NCBI GenBank assembly: GCA_011364965.1 | Contig: RDOB01000002.1 | Coordinates: 545,849 to 609,848 of the forward strand | Direction: 5' to 3' | Length of the DNA stretch: 64,000 nt | DNA from: Candidatus Heimdallarchaeota archaeon | GTDB lineage: Archaea; Asgardarchaeota; Heimdallarchaeia; Hodarchaeales; Hodarchaeaceae | Shown here: positions 35,558 through 44,544 of the stretch, piece after piece | How positions within the stretch are numbered: the first letter of the stretch is position 1 | Layout of the letters: each line of letters starts with the position of its first letter | Notes under the pieces: model-generated | What the model saw: only the letters and a program-made list of their open reading frames with translations | What the model was told of the DNA's origin: nothing | Databases searched by the model: none | Made by a program: the position numbers and the translations under genes

Positions 35558-36451
35558 TTATTCCACGAAAGAAAATTCCTTATTTTGGTCAGATAGCGGG
35601 TGTCCGAGATCATATGATTTCCTTAGATGTTCTAACGAGACATGGGTATATAATTGTGTAGTGGATAGTGAAGAGTGACCTAGTAATTCTTGAATAACTC
35701 GAATATCAACTGAATTTGAGAGTAAATGGGTTGCAAAGGCATGCCTTAACGTATGAGGTGTTAATTTCTTACCTGTTAATCCAGCTAATTTCTTATATTT
35801 ACTAACTAGCCTCTGGATCGATCGTGTAGTCATTCTCGTGCCTGATTTATTCAAAATGAGTGCTTTTTCCATAGATGTTTTATTATGATTATTCAAGAAT
35901 TCTTCGAGAAGAGGAATTAATTGCCCAGGTAATGGTATAATACGATCCTTATTTCCTTTTCCTCCCTCAACCCTTAAAATTCTCTCCTTTATATTGATAT
36001 TCTGAATATTTAAGTTACTTAATTCTGACACTCTCATCCCTGTCGCGTAGAGTAGATAAAGTATGGTTTTATCACGTATATTTTGAGGAGTATTTAGGAG
36101 TAAGGCGGCTTCTTTAACTGTGATAGTTTTTGGAAGTGATTTAGGTATTTTGGGGGATTCTATTCCCTCTGCTGGATTAGATGTTATATACCCTTCTTTT
36201 TTAATGAATTTATAAAATGACTTCAGACAACAGATTTTTCTATGTAGACTTCGTGGGGCATAATCTTTATCCCTCTTGAGATGTAAGAAAAAACGGCGTA
36301 AATCAGCTGTTTTGGCTTTTTCTAGGTTCTTGGCGTTAGTAAATCCTTCAAACATCTTCAAGTCGTATGTATATTCACGAATTGTTCTAGGGGAATAACC
36401 TTTCTCAATTTCCAGATATGTAGTAAAATCATCAATTAAAGTGCTATTCAT
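35558..36451 (-). CDS. xerA: Tyrosine recombinase, XerA/XerC/D-like
   Basis: Site-specific recombinase, probably resolving chromosome dimers at a dif site. 297 aa: N-terminal SAM-like core-binding domain (YLEIEKGYSPRTIREYTYDL) and a C-terminal catalytic domain with RVSEL (first Arg), HTLRHAFATHLL (HxxR), LGHSSLSTTQLYTHVS (His and the nucleophilic Tyr). Full length and all catalytic residues are present. No phage or integrative-element genes lie nearby and no attachment sites were seen, so a housekeeping XerA role is favoured. Confidence 0.9.
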   Translation of the reverse strand: MNSTLIDDFTTYLEIEKGYSPRTIREYTYDLKMFEGFTNAKNLEKAKTADLRRFFLHLKRDKDYAPRSLHRKICCLKSFYKFIKKEGYITSNPAEGIESPKIPKSLPKTITVKEAALLLNTPQNIRDKTILYLLYATGMRVSELSNLNIQNINIKERILRVEGGKGNKDRIIPLPGQLIPLLEEFLNNHNKTSMEKALILNKSGTRMTTRSIQRLVSKYKKLAGLTGKKLTPHTLRHAFATHLLSNSVDIRVIQELLGHSSLSTTQLYTHVSLEHLRKSYDLGHPLSDQNKEFSFVE

Positions 36452-36543
36452 TGTAGCTAAGTTTGACGACTTTTAATCCTAAATGAGATAATATCATGCA
36501 AAGAATATCCCAATTAGAGAGTAGCGTGCAATATTTCGATTTA

Positions 36544-37059
36544 CTATTCGTATATACGATTAGTTAATGTAGCTTGTCCAGTCTCTTCATTGTAAGAAAC
36601 GAGTTCAGCTCGATTTAATTCATGGAGTGAATGTAATATAATCGCTGGAGCAAAACCAGTTGCTTTTGTTAGTTCCTCTCGGTTCATTGCATTCTTATCT
36701 CCGTGAAGAATGTATAATATTTTTGCATGAGGTTGAGCTGCGAATACTTGTTCGAGTAAAGTAATATAGATGCTCAAAAGTTGTTTGATATCTAATGTAA
36801 CTTCTTGTTTCCCTGACATTTCTTTGAAGAGATCCGAAATCCGTTTGAATTCCGCTTCTAGGGACATATAATCGAACTCTAGCTGTTGTCGTTTAAGATT
36901 GGCTTCATCCAACTCTTTGGATGCCTTATTCAACTTCTCTTCTCTTTCTGTGAGTAATTTTTCCTTTTGCTCCAGTTCCTGTGTGATAGCTTCTATAGTG
37001 TTTTTTACTTTCTCAATTGTTGGCACTATTTCCTCTATTGAGATTGTTTTTCCTTCCAT
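36544..37059 (-). CDS. Coiled-coil protein with C-terminal winged-helix domain
   Basis: About 171 aa. Residues ~10-85 are a heptad-rich coiled coil (ITQELEQKEKLLTEREEKL and onward); the last ~75 look like a winged helix-turn-helix (REELTKATGFAPAIILHSLHEL, then a basic/aromatic wing). Probably a dimeric DNA-binding regulator. The frame is open for 12 codons further upstream, but GGTGA lies five bases before the ATG at 37059, which is therefore preferred. No partner gene is evident. Confidence 0.65.
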   Translation of the reverse strand: MEGKTISIEEIVPTIEKVKNTIEAITQELEQKEKLLTEREEKLNKASKELDEANLKRQQLEFDYMSLEAEFKRISDLFKEMSGKQEVTLDIKQLLSIYITLLEQVFAAQPHAKILYILHGDKNAMNREELTKATGFAPAIILHSLHELNRAELVSYNEETGQATLTNRIYE

Positions 37060-37185
37060 AAAATTCACCAATGTATCATAAACTGAATATAACACAATTT
37101 TATAATCTTAAGAAAAAGAACTTTATAAATTATGAGTAATTTTTAGATTTCTTTCTCAGATCGAAATCAACATTTAAATAATAAA

Positions 37186-38127
37186 TTATTTATTGAATAA
37201 AGTTAAATATCCATAAGTATCAAACAGATCAGGTAGATTCCTAATTGAATCTTGTTCCCAGATTCTGCGTCTCTCATTTTTTATTACTAAGGCTTCTCTA
37301 AAGTGAAGATTCTCCTTTAAGGTTTTTACTTTGTCTAAAATGCTAATATTATCTCCAGGAGAGTGAAAAAATTTTGATAATTTATAAAATGTAATTAAAA
37401 CCACAGGAATTTGAAAAATTTCTATAATATGTTGAACTGTTTTGATAATCGATGTTTTATATGCATTGAACTCCAAAGATTCCCTCTTTGGCCGATTTGC
37501 AAAGATTTGATTATATTCAACGAAATCTCCTAAATTAATACGCAATATATCAAATTTCAAAGGTGCAAAATCAATTAATGATCGAACTGATCCTACGGCA
37601 ATTGTATTCTTTGTGATGGGAATGATTGGTTGGGTGTATAATTCAAACTGCGGCGGCAAAGTTACAGATTTTGACTCAAATCCACTTTCGTCTAAGGATG
37701 CATGATAATGTACATCCGAGCTAAAGATTGCAATTGGATCAAACTTCGAGACACTAGAACCTTTAATTATCGAATATCTTAATTTTGGGATCTCAGTGAA
37801 ATCTAGTCTTGTTCCCACAACAGATAAATCTAATTGCTTTGAAAGTGGAAAATAAAAAGGAGCATTATTAAGTGCAGTGGAACCGTCAACGACAAAAAGA
37901 GTCTTTAAGGTGCAGGATTTGCTATAAACTTCTAGGTCGTCTGCATCTTCATCCTCATCTACCTTATCAGTTATCTTTCTAGCAATAATTGAATATCTTG
38001 GAATCCCAAGAAATTCTCGGTATAATTTTTGGGAATGTGTTCTAAAAAAAAGATAGTCTGGAAAGGATAATAGCCCTATTCTGGGAGTTACGATTATATT
38101 TTGATTTCGAAGAAAAATCTCAAGCAT
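37186..38127 (-). CDS. Uncharacterised protein, no recognised domain
   Basis: 313 aa, soluble, with an acidic patch (DEDEDADDLEVY) near residue 58 and otherwise alternating beta/alpha character. No membrane segment or signal peptide, and no motif I recognise. Divergent from dph2 (112-base gap). Confidence 0.65.
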   Translation of the reverse strand: MLEIFLRNQNIIVTPRIGLLSFPDYLFFRTHSQKLYREFLGIPRYSIIARKITDKVDEDEDADDLEVYSKSCTLKTLFVVDGSTALNNAPFYFPLSKQLDLSVVGTRLDFTEIPKLRYSIIKGSSVSKFDPIAIFSSDVHYHASLDESGFESKSVTLPPQFELYTQPIIPITKNTIAVGSVRSLIDFAPLKFDILRINLGDFVEYNQIFANRPKRESLEFNAYKTSIIKTVQHIIEIFQIPVVLITFYKLSKFFHSPGDNISILDKVKTLKENLHFREALVIKNERRRIWEQDSIRNLPDLFDTYGYLTLFNK

Positions 38128-38239
38128 GAATTATTCATAGCAACAAGCAGGTATTAATTTGTTGCGTATAATTATTAGTAACACATACATAGATTTCTTA
38201 ATTAAAGATAAAATAAAGAGATCACCCAGCTGATATGTT

Positions 38240-39241
38240 ATGGAATTTCAATACGATTTAGAGCTTAATAAGATTGAAAGTATGATCAAGAATAAAAACA
38301 TTAAGCGAATTCTAATTCAAATGCCTGAAGGGATGTTAGATACTCCCTTAAAATCTATTATAACTAAATTTTCTGATTCTAATATTGAAATTTTTCTTGC
38401 TGGCGATGCTAGCTATGGAATATGTGATATAGCAATAGAGAAAGCCAAATTTCTTGACTGTGATCTATTGATTCATTTTGGTCATACAGATTTTGCGTTC
38501 GCTGATCGGATTCATTCGACAGTAGAAGGGATTAATATATTGATTATCCCCGCTTTGGTAACTTTTAACATTTCAAGCTCGCTTAATAATATCAAGAATA
38601 AGCTAGATGAATTAAGGTGGAGAAAAGTAATTATTACAGCTACTGCTCAACACTTAAACAATTTAAAAGAGTTAAAAACCTTCCTAGAAAAACAAAAGAT
38701 AATAGTTTCTAATGAGACTCAAATAATAGGCTGTCACATAGGTTCATTACGAACGCCAACTCAAAATGATGGAATTATCTCCTTACATGCTGGGGAATTC
38801 CATACTCGGGGATTATTACTAAATTCCTCAATACCAGTGCTTCAAGTTAACCCTTATACCTCTAATATCAGCTATTATTCATCTGATGAACGAGAAAGGA
38901 TAATCAAACAAAGACTTAATGTAATTACCAAAGTAAAATCCGCTCAATATTGGGGAATAATTTCTAGTTCAAAAATTGGTCAATATAACCCCACAAATAT
39001 AGAAAGTATAAGACAGAAGTTATCAAATGCAAAAAAGAGGCATCTTATAGTAATTGCTGAAAATATTGATACTCAAGTTTTATTTAATATGACTTGGGTT
39101 GATGCGTGGGTGAATACAGCATGCCCCCGGTTAATCGACGATCAAGAGCGTTTTTTTAAGCCTATAATAACCTTTAAAGAATTTCTATATTTATTTGGAG
39201 ACGTTACTTGGGAAAATTTGCTTGAAAAGGGGTTTATATAG
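38240..39241 (+). CDS. dph2: Diphthamide biosynthesis protein Dph2 (radical SAM-like 3-amino-3-carboxypropyl transferase)
   Basis: Carries out the first step of diphthamide formation on the histidine of elongation factor 2, using a [4Fe-4S] cluster and SAM. 333 aa. The three cluster cysteines are in place: Cys62 (GDASYGICDIA), Cys165 (IIGCHIGS) and Cys295 (VNTACPRLID), matching the spacing of the Pyrococcus enzyme. LIQMPEGM near the start and LIHFGHTDFA are further family marks. First of three plus-strand genes with a longin-like protein and the PARP-finger protein, with gaps of about 95-120 bases. Confidence 0.9.
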   Translation: MEFQYDLELNKIESMIKNKNIKRILIQMPEGMLDTPLKSIITKFSDSNIEIFLAGDASYGICDIAIEKAKFLDCDLLIHFGHTDFAFADRIHSTVEGINILIIPALVTFNISSSLNNIKNKLDELRWRKVIITATAQHLNNLKELKTFLEKQKIIVSNETQIIGCHIGSLRTPTQNDGIISLHAGEFHTRGLLLNSSIPVLQVNPYTSNISYYSSDERERIIKQRLNVITKVKSAQYWGIISSSKIGQYNPTNIESIRQKLSNAKKRHLIVIAENIDTQVLFNMTWVDAWVNTACPRLIDDQERFFKPIITFKEFLYLFGDVTWENLLEKGFI

Positions 39242-39363
39242 TATCAAACGGCATTCTTCATTATTTATTCGAATTCTTTCTCTAGTTTACCTTAAGAATT
39301 AGTCAAGGATATTTTATTTATTGTAAGATAGATTAAACTCGTTTATGCAGGAAGTCATAATTA

Positions 39364-40314
39364 TTGACTCGGGAACAATCCGATGAGATTTCGTATGAAA
39401 AGGTGACTTCCGGGCCAATTACAACTGGTAAATCATCAATTAAAGGGAGTAATCTGGTTGTTGTTCTTGCAGATGAAGGTGGATTACCAGTTTATACAAG
39501 ATCAATTCATATTGACAAATCAGGTTATATTCATGAAAGAGAAAACGAAACATTTGATCCAAAAAATGAAAGCGTAGTTTTGATATCTGGGCTAATTGAA
39601 GCCATTATGCAATTAAAAGAAATCGTTCGGCCAACATTAATTGATATCACTCTTGATAAAGAATCAGATAAACCAATATATGTGGATTATGCAAAAGCTC
39701 CTGACGGAATTTCCCTCCTCTCCTTATCAACTTCACCTGAGTTTCAACAGCTTCCAATTAACTTGCTTAAGTATTATACTCCTCTTAGAGGAGAATTTGA
39801 CAAATCCATAGCAAATTGGAACGAGAGATTTGTAGAAATTGTTGAAGATCCTATTAATGAAGATGCTGCCATCTACTGGAGAATTTTATCACAAATTAAG
39901 CGAGAATTATCTGAATTTGTTTCATTTATCTTGGTTTATGATCCAGATGGTAATTATCTTTTTTCAACCGCACGAAATCAGGAACGAGGAAGCCTACCGG
40001 ATCCATTATTGGATTCGATTTCTAAATATATAAAACAAGAATATCTTCTTCGGAAATATCGGAATAATGTTTCCCTGATTGGAGCAAAGCGCTTACGTGA
40101 TTCTGTTATATGGCATTTCAAATGTTTTGACAAAATTTTTGTATTCTTCACTTATCGTGTTCCTGACCTTCATACTTTCTCTACTTTACAATCTGAAATG
40201 ATTACTTTTATTTCTAATAACTTGGAGCGATTCATTGAAACAGCTAACGTTCATTCCCTTTCAAGTAGTATTAAAAAGAACTTTAATTCTACTAGGTTTA
40301 TTTTTCTATCCTGA
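39364..40314 (+). CDS. Uncharacterised protein, possible longin/roadblock-like domains
   Basis: 316 aa from a TTG start. Residues ~28-90 (VVVLADEGGLPVYTRSIH, then VVLISGLIEAIMQLKEI) follow the strand-strand-helix pattern of longin/roadblock sensors: a turn with GLP, an aspartate/asparagine stretch, then an amphipathic SGLIEAI helix. The second half (VSFILVYDPDGNYLF and onward) has a similar start. No catalytic motifs. In Asgard archaea such proteins accompany small GTPases; this assignment rests on pattern only and needs structure prediction. Confidence 0.6.
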   Translation: MTREQSDEISYEKVTSGPITTGKSSIKGSNLVVVLADEGGLPVYTRSIHIDKSGYIHERENETFDPKNESVVLISGLIEAIMQLKEIVRPTLIDITLDKESDKPIYVDYAKAPDGISLLSLSTSPEFQQLPINLLKYYTPLRGEFDKSIANWNERFVEIVEDPINEDAAIYWRILSQIKRELSEFVSFILVYDPDGNYLFSTARNQERGSLPDPLLDSISKYIKQEYLLRKYRNNVSLIGAKRLRDSVIWHFKCFDKIFVFFTYRVPDLHTFSTLQSEMITFISNNLERFIETANVHSLSSSIKKNFNSTRFIFLS

Positions 40315-40408
40315 TTGGGTAAAATCAGCTTTCTAAAAGATTTTAATAGTATTTTATGTAGGAAAGTCCTTAAGCAGGTTAAATCCCTTAGTTTTTTAAT
40401 TGATAAAA

Positions 40409-41176
40409 ATGTCAGAATCAGATAAATCCCCAATATTAGAAGCAGCAAAATCAAGTAGATCAGCATGTAGATTATGTCATCAAAAAATAATGAAGGGAGA
40501 GTATCGAATAGGTATCCCTTACGACTTTACCACTTCTGATGGTAATATAGTGACTTCTTATCGTTATCACCATCCAAAATGCGTTCCAGTTAGAAATATC
40601 GACTTGGTAACAAAATTAATTAAAAATAACACCACAATTGAATCAGCTATCAAAGAATTAATATTTAAAGAACTAGATGAAGCGAAAAAGGCGCAAAAAG
40701 ACAGATCATCTTCTCCTTACATTGAGGAATCTAAGAGTTCAAGAAGTACATGTCGACTTTGTGAAGAAAAAATTCAAAAAGAGACATACCGCGTTGCAGA
40801 ACCAGAACAAGTGGAATTGGAGGATGGAAGGTCTTTTTCTTCACATAAATATTTCCATATAAACTGCTATTTAGACCATCAGAAAAATCCGAAGGAAATT
40901 TTTGATAAACTTACACAAGTTTCCATAAACAGAAATATTTTTACAAGATCTGAAGCTGCGCTTTTAGAAAAGAAGTTAGATCAAATTTTATCATCAGATA
41001 AATTGAGTTCAGATATTCTATCAATGATTTCAGATAAACCTATTGATTTAGATCAGTTAAAGCACCGTGCACAAGAATTGGGAGTTTCTAATGAAACATT
41101 AATGAAAAGTATCGAAAGAGGTTTGCTTCAGGGAATTTATTTTGAACCTTCACCAGGAAAAATTCAAAAATTATAA
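40409..41176 (+). CDS. Protein with two tandem PARP-type zinc fingers
   Basis: 255 aa. Two repeats match the PARP-type zinc finger that senses DNA breaks in eukaryotic PARP1 and DNA ligase III. Finger 1: SSRSACRLC with Cys20/Cys23, KGEYRIG, and HPKC with His55/Cys58. Finger 2: SSRSTCRLC with Cys115/Cys118, KETYRV, and HINC with His150/Cys153. The S-x-R-x-x-C-x-x-C, I-x-K-x-x-[YL]-R-[IV] and H-x-x-C ligand order fit the family; the span between ligand pairs (31 residues) is close to that of PARP1 finger 1 (28). The C-terminal ~90 residues are helical and charged, with no ADP-ribosyltransferase or ligase domain. ATG 40409 is preferred over TTG 40400. Likely a nucleic-acid end or nick binder; function inferred. 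Confidence 0.8.
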   Translation: MSESDKSPILEAAKSSRSACRLCHQKIMKGEYRIGIPYDFTTSDGNIVTSYRYHHPKCVPVRNIDLVTKLIKNNTTIESAIKELIFKELDEAKKAQKDRSSSPYIEESKSSRSTCRLCEEKIQKETYRVAEPEQVELEDGRSFSSHKYFHINCYLDHQKNPKEIFDKLTQVSINRNIFTRSEAALLEKKLDQILSSDKLSSDILSMISDKPIDLDQLKHRAQELGVSNETLMKSIERGLLQGIYFEPSPGKIQKL

Positions 41177-41180
41177 TTTT

Positions 41181-41741
41181 CTACTTTGAACTGTAATTAG
41201 TCGATTCTCTAGCGTGTTTTGTCTGGATTCGTTTAAAAATAATCGGGATTAGAGTTAGAGCGGAATTTTCATTCTGAAAAACGTGTACAATTAAGTCTGC
41301 AGCGAGAGCATAATCTTCTAGGCACACATGGGTTGATAAATTAATTTGTTGCTGTAATTCAAACAATTTTTGAAAAACTACAGTAATTTCTCGCAATTTA
41401 GTTCTAAAAAAAGAATGAATACATTTAGTTATCAATACAGAGATTAAATTTTCATATTCCTCAATTAAAACTTTCTTCTCCCCTAGATCAATTAATTTAA
41501 GTGAAACAGATGAATCTACAACTTCTTTCATCATTTTCGACATTGCAGTGAATCCCATCCCTATTAGCTGATTTTCAATTGCTGATATTTCTCCGATTTG
41601 AAAATAATGAGAGAAAAGACAAATTCCATCTAAGCTTCTTATGATATACAAAGCGATAATATCATTTTTCCAGTTTTCTGGAGTTTTAACGGGGTTTTTT
41701 ACCCTTTTCCTTGTTTTAAAAGAGTACTTCAGATTCTGCAT
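41181..41741 (-). CDS. Longin/roadblock-like domain protein
   Basis: 186 aa. After a basic N-terminus, residues ~28-120 show the longin-like pattern (IIALYIIRSLDGICLFSHYF, then an acidic/amide segment, a helix with IGMGFTAMSKMMKEVV, strands LKLIDLGEKKVLIEEY and LISVLITK). The last ~60 residues are helical. Such single-domain sensors partner with Ras-like GTPases in Asgard archaea. Convergent with the PARP-finger gene at a 4-base gap. Pattern-based call. Confidence 0.6.
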   Translation of the reverse strand: MQNLKYSFKTRKRVKNPVKTPENWKNDIIALYIIRSLDGICLFSHYFQIGEISAIENQLIGMGFTAMSKMMKEVVDSSVSLKLIDLGEKKVLIEEYENLISVLITKCIHSFFRTKLREITVVFQKLFELQQQINLSTHVCLEDYALAADLIVHVFQNENSALTLIPIIFKRIQTKHARESTNYSSK

Positions 41742-41859
41742 TATTTTTCAATTATTTTAACATAAAACCTTTATAACCACCAGAAAACTCCCAGAAAATT
41801 CAAATAGTCATTTATGTAATGATTTATAGGATGGAGTATAATTCGTAAATGCATAACCT

Positions 41860-42462
41860 TTATAGAATCTCTAGTATAGCTTGGTGAATAACCGTCGCAA
41901 TTTGTTTATACCCTTGTATGGATAGATGAACTCCGTCCCCTGAATTAAAGCTTCGATTTAAATAACCATTTTCCTTTAAAGCAGTATGAATATCAACAGG
42001 GATATAATTGCTGGTCATTTTTAAATTCATTATATTGTTGTTAATCTCCATCAGCTGATCAAAAGTATCGCTCCAATTCATAGGAGGTATAGTTAATAAG
42101 AAAAATTTTATATTCAGGTCATGAATGGTCTTTAAAGCTTCTTCCATATTTTTCCATATTTTATCAACACTATAACCCATTGCTATATCATTCGCTCCCC
42201 CGCAATAGATTATCATATGATATCTTCTATTTGATACAAGTCCCTTAAGTCTAAGAGTAATTTCTTTTGTTGTTTGCCCACAGATACCTTTATTATCAAT
42301 TTCAAATCTTATATTAGGATATGAAGAATTCAATAACTCACTTAACCAGTATTGATATGAACTTTTAGGATTTCCTCCGTACAACGGATCATATAGAGGA
42401 AACCCCGCGGTATGAGAGTCTCCAATACACAATATTGAATATAAAGTAATCATAGGTTTCAC
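41860..42462 (-). CDS. SGNH/GDSL-family hydrolase
   Basis: Serine esterase/lipase-type hydrolase, 200 aa. Block I LCIGDSHTAG (nucleophile Ser), block II glycine in NKGICGQTT, block III GGANDIAMG (Asn) and block V GDGVHLSIQGY (Asp-x-x-His) are all present. No signal peptide, so probably cytoplasmic; acts on an acyl or acetyl ester. Lies only a few bases downstream of the membrane-protein gene at 42467, same strand, so the RHH regulator, membrane protein and this hydrolase look like one operon. Confidence 0.85.
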   Translation of the reverse strand: MKPMITLYSILCIGDSHTAGFPLYDPLYGGNPKSSYQYWLSELLNSSYPNIRFEIDNKGICGQTTKEITLRLKGLVSNRRYHMIIYCGGANDIAMGYSVDKIWKNMEEALKTIHDLNIKFFLLTIPPMNWSDTFDQLMEINNNIMNLKMTSNYIPVDIHTALKENGYLNRSFNSGDGVHLSIQGYKQIATVIHQAILEIL

Positions 42463-42466
42463 AGTT

Positions 42467-43243
42467 TTAGTTTTGCGGAGAATCCAGAATATTTAATATT
42501 GTATTTATGTCAATTTTCTTGAATTCGATTTTCTGAGAATATATTAAAGCACCTAGAAGAACTCCAGCATATAAGGCCACATTAAAATACACCATCCAAT
42601 CAAGGAGATTCCAAGTTACGATATCAAGGGAGAAAGCTGGAATTCCTTTGAACAACAACCACAAAAAGACGCTAATAAAAGTGAAAATAAGACAGCTTCC
42701 TCCAACGATAAATAAGCGCTGAGTTAATATTAATAAGCTGAGTTCTTCTCCATCAAAGTTACCAAGAACCATATTGATTCGATTGTAAGCCATTATGAAA
42801 AGATAGAAGACAGCAAAAATCGAAATAATATATATTCCTGCTTCGATTCTTAAAGGGTTGATTATTAGATATACTTCTGGATTTAGCGCGTTAAAAAGTG
42901 AAATTCCTATAGCTGCACCGAATATAGGAAGAACATATCGTTCTAATGCGTTTGTACGATTCATAAATGCTGAGAGATAAGAATTCCCGATTTCGAGGAA
43001 TAGAAACCAAACAACAATATTAACAATGAATATGAGAGATAATTGGGTGGTTGAGGGAGAGAACCACGCAATAAGGAATAAAGAAAAGATCCCACCTGAA
43101 GAGAGGAAAACAAGAGCAATATGAAATAAAGTTGCTTCAGCTTCTTGTCTATACAATCTGAAGAACGAAAGGAAATTCAAAAATGATAATATTGTAGTGA
43201 TGAATAAAGGAATAGAAAGAAAGAGGGTTTCAATTAATCCCAT
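42467..43243 (-). CDS. Polytopic membrane protein, unknown function
   Basis: About 258 aa with some seven hydrophobic segments (near 8-28, 42-62, 70-92, 107-125, 135-155, 175-200, 220-242) and few charges. No family recognised; the seven-helix plan recalls sensor-type membrane domains. The frame has ATG at 43249 (overlapping the stop of the RHH gene) and at 43243; GGAGGTGA immediately before the first gives better spacing to the second, which is used here. Confidence 0.65.
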   Translation of the reverse strand: MGLIETLFLSIPLFITTILSFLNFLSFFRLYRQEAEATLFHIALVFLSSGGIFSLFLIAWFSPSTTQLSLIFIVNIVVWFLFLEIGNSYLSAFMNRTNALERYVLPIFGAAIGISLFNALNPEVYLIINPLRIEAGIYIISIFAVFYLFIMAYNRINMVLGNFDGEELSLLILTQRLFIVGGSCLIFTFISVFLWLLFKGIPAFSLDIVTWNLLDWMVYFNVALYAGVLLGALIYSQKIEFKKIDINTILNILDSPQN

Positions 43244-43245
43244 TG

Positions 43246-43449
43246 TCATTCACCTCCGTTTACATCTCGTTCTAACCCGAGCTCGTAATAAATTCGAGAC
43301 GCATACTCTTTCGACCAATCATCGGTTTTATCTTCTAGAACTTTAGCTGCTAACACTGAAAGCTTTAGGTTCAATATTTTAGCATTTCTTTCAAGTATCT
43401 CTTGAGTATTTTTGTTGATTCGGATAGAAATTACACGAGTTCGAGCCAT
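43246..43449 (-). CDS. Ribbon-helix-helix DNA-binding protein
   Basis: 67 aa. MARTRVISIRINKNTQEIL is a classic RHH start: a basic beta strand followed by helix A, then LKLSVLAAKVLED as helix B. Probably a dimeric repressor of its own operon with the membrane protein and SGNH hydrolase. AGGTGA five bases before ATG 43449 decides the start; the open frame extends 13 codons further upstream without a ribosome site. The end of the gene contains the ribosome site (GGAGGTGA) of the next gene and overlaps it. Confidence 0.75.
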   Translation of the reverse strand: MARTRVISIRINKNTQEILERNAKILNLKLSVLAAKVLEDKTDDWSKEYASRIYYELGLERDVNGGE

Positions 43450-43575
43450 ACCAGTCACCTGATCTAATATAAATGCTGATGTAAACACTGTAACTTATTG
43501 TAAGCACAAGAATATGAATATATCTTTTAAATATCTCTTCGTAGGTTTTCTTCCCTTAAAGGAGATTTAAATTCA

Positions 43576-44541
43576 GTGGTCGACCAGAATATAAACCTCT
43601 ATACCCCAAAGACTTCCTCACAGATGTCTCAACGCAGTAAATTACTCATTTGGATTCAAGCTATTAGAGCACCATTCTTCACTGCAAGTATAATACCTCT
43701 ACTCCTTGGTTTGGCTCTTGCATGGTATGAAACCAATATCTTTGATCCATTGTTAGGATCTCTAGTTTTAATTGCAGGAGTTGCGGTTCATGCAGGTACA
43801 AACTTGCTAAATGATTATTTCGACCAAGAAACTGATCAAATGAACAATTTCTACTCTCCTTTCAACGGAGGATCCCGAATGATTCAAAACGAGGTCATTC
43901 CTCCTCATAAGATTCTCTTTGCTGCAATTGGATCCTATTTCATAGCTTTCGTGACAGTTCTAGGAATAATTGTTTTAACCCGAGGTATTTTCCTTGTTTT
44001 CCTTTTATTTATTGCTATAGCTTTAGGGGTTTTTTACACTGCGATCCCCGTTAAATTAAGTTATAGAGGATTAGGAGAATTTGCTGTATTTGTGGGATTT
44101 GGACCTCTCGGTGTCATCAGTGCATATTATATACAAACTAATATTCTAAATCTCTCCACTGCAATAATTGTTTCTATACCTATAGCTTTTCTAATCGCAA
44201 TGGTATTATTCCTAAATGAATTCCAAGATTTCGACGCTGATAGTCAAACTGGCAAAAAAACCATGGTTGTTCTTATTGGGAAGGAAAATGCAGTAAAAAT
44301 TTACGTATTAGGTATAATTTTTTCTTATTTAGCTCTCTTCATTTCAATTCTAATATCAGCTCTACCTTATCAAACTATGTTAATGTTCTTATCATTTCCA
44401 TTGTCTATTAAGGCAATCCAAATAATTAAAGAAAATTGGAATGAAATCAACGAGCTTTTACCTGCTAATAAATTAACTATCATGATACATCTATTATCAG
44501 GTTTACTTCTCTCCCTCTCGCTAATTCTTGCGAATTGGTAA
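43576..44541 (+). CDS. UbiA-family prenyltransferase (MenA-like)
   Basis: Membrane enzyme joining a polyprenyl chain to an aromatic acceptor. 321 aa, eight or nine membrane segments. First Asp-rich motif NDYFDQETDQMN and second motif NEFQDFDADSQTGKKT, with SPFNGGSRM, closely follow 1,4-dihydroxy-2-naphthoate prenyltransferases, suggesting menaquinone-type quinone synthesis; other UbiA members (geranylgeranylglyceryl-phosphate synthase, haem O synthase) are less likely. GTG start. Four bases separate it from the convergent HAD gene. Confidence 0.88.
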   Translation: MVDQNINLYTPKTSSQMSQRSKLLIWIQAIRAPFFTASIIPLLLGLALAWYETNIFDPLLGSLVLIAGVAVHAGTNLLNDYFDQETDQMNNFYSPFNGGSRMIQNEVIPPHKILFAAIGSYFIAFVTVLGIIVLTRGIFLVFLLFIAIALGVFYTAIPVKLSYRGLGEFAVFVGFGPLGVISAYYIQTNILNLSTAIIVSIPIAFLIAMVLFLNEFQDFDADSQTGKKTMVVLIGKENAVKIYVLGIIFSYLALFISILISALPYQTMLMFLSFPLSIKAIQIIKENWNEINELLPANKLTIMIHLLSGLLLSLSLILANW

Positions 44542-44544
44542 ATT

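Noticed and set aside
35558-36451. Integrase of a mobile element
   Set aside because: The recombinase has XerA-like features and there are no phage, plasmid or attachment-site signs around it.
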